Source: Dyadobacter jejuensis (lineage in GTDB: Bacteria > Bacteroidota > Bacteroidia > Cytophagales > Spirosomataceae). Taken from it: a stretch of DNA of 64,000 nt. The stretch is from positions 434,001-498,000 of the forward strand of contig NZ_QGDT01000003.1 of assembly GCF_003149085.1 (NCBI RefSeq), written 5' to 3'. The notes under the pieces are model-generated. The model made no database searches. It worked only from the letters and a program-made list of their open reading frames with translations, and was not told the origin of the DNA. Both the position numbers and the translations under genes were made by a program. Positions 62,569-64,000 of the stretch are shown here, in pieces (position 1 is the first letter of the stretch; each line of letters starts with the position of its first letter).

Positions 62569-63900
62569 TTATTGTATTACCCCAGACACTTGCTGCAGTC
62601 TTTTGTAACTTACAAGCGCATCAGCCTTGGCCATTTCATAATTGATTTCGGCTTGGACCTGCGCCACGTCGGCATCCAACAGCTCCGTGGTCGTCACCAA
62701 GCTATTCTCATATTTATTTTTGGTAATTCTTAAGTTTTCATTGGCCTGTTCCCTGGCCTTGGTATACACCTCTATTTTCTGCTTGCTAAGCTGATATTGG
62801 TAGAAAGCGGAGGTTACCTCTCTCTGAATTTGATCTTGTAGAATACCTTCTTGGGCTTTTACTTGATAGGCTTGAGTATGGGCTTGGCTGATCTTCGTTG
62901 AAGACTTCCATAAGGAGGCAATATTGTAGTTAACGCCTACGCCTATATTCATCGCATTAGGGATATTGACCACCCCCGGAATTCCTATGGCTACGTAGCC
63001 GGCTGTAAGAGCAATAGAAGGGTATAAGTCGGCCCTAGCCACCTTCATTCCAAGATTAGTTGCTTTTTGACGCATGGCATTGGCTGCCAAATCCTTACGG
63101 CTAGCCAGGGCATCGTCCAGCCACTGATCCATTTGGCTGACCTCCGGTAAGGCCTCAAAAAAACGCGCATCGGTTTCCAAAACGGTACCGACCGGTAGTC
63201 CTAGCATCAGATTCATATTGACCATCGTGACCTTAAGGTCGTTCTGAGCATCTAACAGGGCCAATTCTACATTGGATGCCTGCAATTCCACTTTCATCAA
63301 ATCATTACGTGCCACCAAACCGTTTCTCTCTCGGTCCGTAAACTTCCGCACCCGGTCCTTCTCGCTGAGCAAGTTTTCCGAAACCAAATCCACGGCCTTT
63401 TGAGCCTTATGCAAGTTGGCATACGCCGTAACCGTATTCATAATCACGGCCTCTCTATCCTTTTTCACATCCAATTTGGTCGCCTCCTCTAGGTACTTTT
63501 TCGACTCAATTCCATATTTAAAACGAAAACCAGAAAAAACAGGCACCGAGGCCGTGGCCATTCCGTACGCCGCCTGATGCACCTTTAGCCCAGAAGTACT
63601 CCCCGTGCTATCATTGGCCAATTGACCGAGCTTAAAGTTAACATTAGGCGTATTTAGCCTGAGGTATGCCCCCGTCACCCCAAAAGATGGCAATTGGTTA
63701 TCTTTGAGCTCTCGCGTATCTAGCTTCGCCATTTCGACCATCGATTGGCTAAGCTTCAACTCCTTACTATTCTGTAGACTCATTTCTATGGCATCCGCCA
63801 TATTAAGATGCAGCGTCGGTTGTGCTTGCAGTGATTCCGTATTAGCAAAAAACAAGATTGCGAATACATAGGACCATCTAATTAAGACCTTGTTGTTCAT
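62569..63900 (-). CDS. TolC-family outer-membrane efflux protein
   Basis: 443 residues with a signal peptide ending about residue 27 (SLQAQ). The mature chain shows two repeats of the OEP fold: NMADAIEMSLQNSKELKLSQSMVEMA near 34-59 and LDDALASRKDLAANAMRQKATNLGMKVARADLYPSIALTAGY near 260-302, with long helices in between and at the end (QLSKQKIEVYTKAREQANENLRITKNKYENSL). First gene of the efflux operon, 42 bp before the HlyD-type gene. Start ATG at 63900 may lie inside the end of an upstream gene. Confidence 0.93.
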   Translation of the reverse strand: MNNKVLIRWSYVFAILFFANTESLQAQPTLHLNMADAIEMSLQNSKELKLSQSMVEMAKLDTRELKDNQLPSFGVTGAYLRLNTPNVNFKLGQLANDSTGSTSGLKVHQAAYGMATASVPVFSGFRFKYGIESKKYLEEATKLDVKKDREAVIMNTVTAYANLHKAQKAVDLVSENLLSEKDRVRKFTDRERNGLVARNDLMKVELQASNVELALLDAQNDLKVTMVNMNLMLGLPVGTVLETDARFFEALPEVSQMDQWLDDALASRKDLAANAMRQKATNLGMKVARADLYPSIALTAGYVAIGIPGVVNIPNAMNIGVGVNYNIASLWKSSTKISQAHTQAYQVKAQEGILQDQIQREVTSAFYQYQLSKQKIEVYTKAREQANENLRITKNKYENSLVTTTELLDADVAQVQAEINYEMAKADALVSYKRLQQVSGVIQ

Positions 63901-64000
63901 TGGAAACCGAATTAATAAATATAAACTTTAAATGCACTTTTAACTTTTCTAATAAATATAGATTGAACTCCTCTTCACTTAAATGCTCCAATTGGTTCAA
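63878..64000 (-). CDS. Possible C-terminal end of an upstream gene
   Basis: Minus-strand frame open from the window edge to a TAG at 63878-63880, 40 residues (LNQLEHLSEEEFNLYLLEKL, then KVHLKFIFINSVSNEQQGLN). The amphipathic helix pattern is coding-like and would overlap the tolC-type start by 23 bp. Regulators such as TetR or MarR types often precede such operons, but the family cannot be told from this fragment. Confidence 0.4.
   Translation of the reverse strand: MNQLEHLSEEEFNLYLLEKLKVHLKFIFINSVSNEQQGLN

Noticed and set aside
1-64000. CRISPR array, tRNA or rRNA genes, insertion sequences and prophage genes
   Set aside because: No spaced direct repeats, cloverleaf-like segments, transposase or phage structural proteins were seen on either strand.

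Overview
The window looks like ordinary chromosome from a member of the Bacteroidota, most likely the Cytophagales. The evidence is: -7 promoter elements of the TAnnTTTG type (some with a TTTG or TTG about 20 bp upstream), almost no Shine-Dalgarno sequences before start codons, secreted proteins ending their signal peptides in AQ, a DUF6134 protein, a chromosomal thrS-infC-rpmI-rplT cluster, a menaquinone pathway (menE, menB), and a polyamine gene (nspC) common in this phylum. I see no rRNA, tRNA, CRISPR array, insertion sequence, transposase or prophage.

Layout. 1-5014 (minus strand): the start of an outer-membrane protein, then hisC, hisD, hisG and hisS. 5251-9006: a 50-residue basic protein driven by a promoter resembling that of rpmI, a small membrane protein, a zinc-ribbon methyltransferase, and a glycosyltransferase coupled to hemL. 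9217-14742 (minus): an LpoA-like periplasmic-binding protein, yidC and pyrG. 15263-18026: nspC and an exonuclease-bestrophin pair that diverge from a perfect 20-bp palindrome. 18288-24962: small secreted proteins, two MFS transporters, a sugar isomerase and an orphan adenine DNA methyltransferase. 25219-26290: ParA with a small putative ribbon-helix-helix partner and upstream heptamer repeats. 26670-36597: mtnN, a DUF1080 protein and a convergent isomerase, lspA, aconitase, topA, a sirtuin and folD. 36653-42304: aldehyde dehydrogenase, an XRE regulator with an S24-like tail, an unknown protein coupled to menE, and menB. 42377-50762: an EVE-domain protein, a secreted protein, an rRNA methyltransferase-like protein, a TPR lipoprotein, then thrS, infC, rpmI, rplT and a Gly/Ser-rich protein. 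50982-58411: phosphocholine phospholipase C, dnaK, a small protein coupled to an SDR dehydrogenase, a BON protein and a Crp/Fnr regulator. 58434-63900 (minus): a HipA-like kinase/DUF3037 pair and a complete tripartite efflux operon (TolC, HlyD/EmrA and EmrB types), preceded by the possible tail of an upstream gene.

Most of the window is housekeeping: histidine, heme, CTP, folate and menaquinone synthesis, translation, membrane protein insertion, lipoprotein processing and the TCA cycle. The less explained parts are the ParA/RHH cassette with its repeats, the HipA-like/DUF3037 pair, the orphan methyltransferase, the 50-residue basic protein, the palindromic divergent promoter at 16471-16490, and the hairpin overlapping the infC promoter. 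I found no clearly new multigene defence or biosynthetic system. Function calls rest on reading motifs by eye, without database searches.
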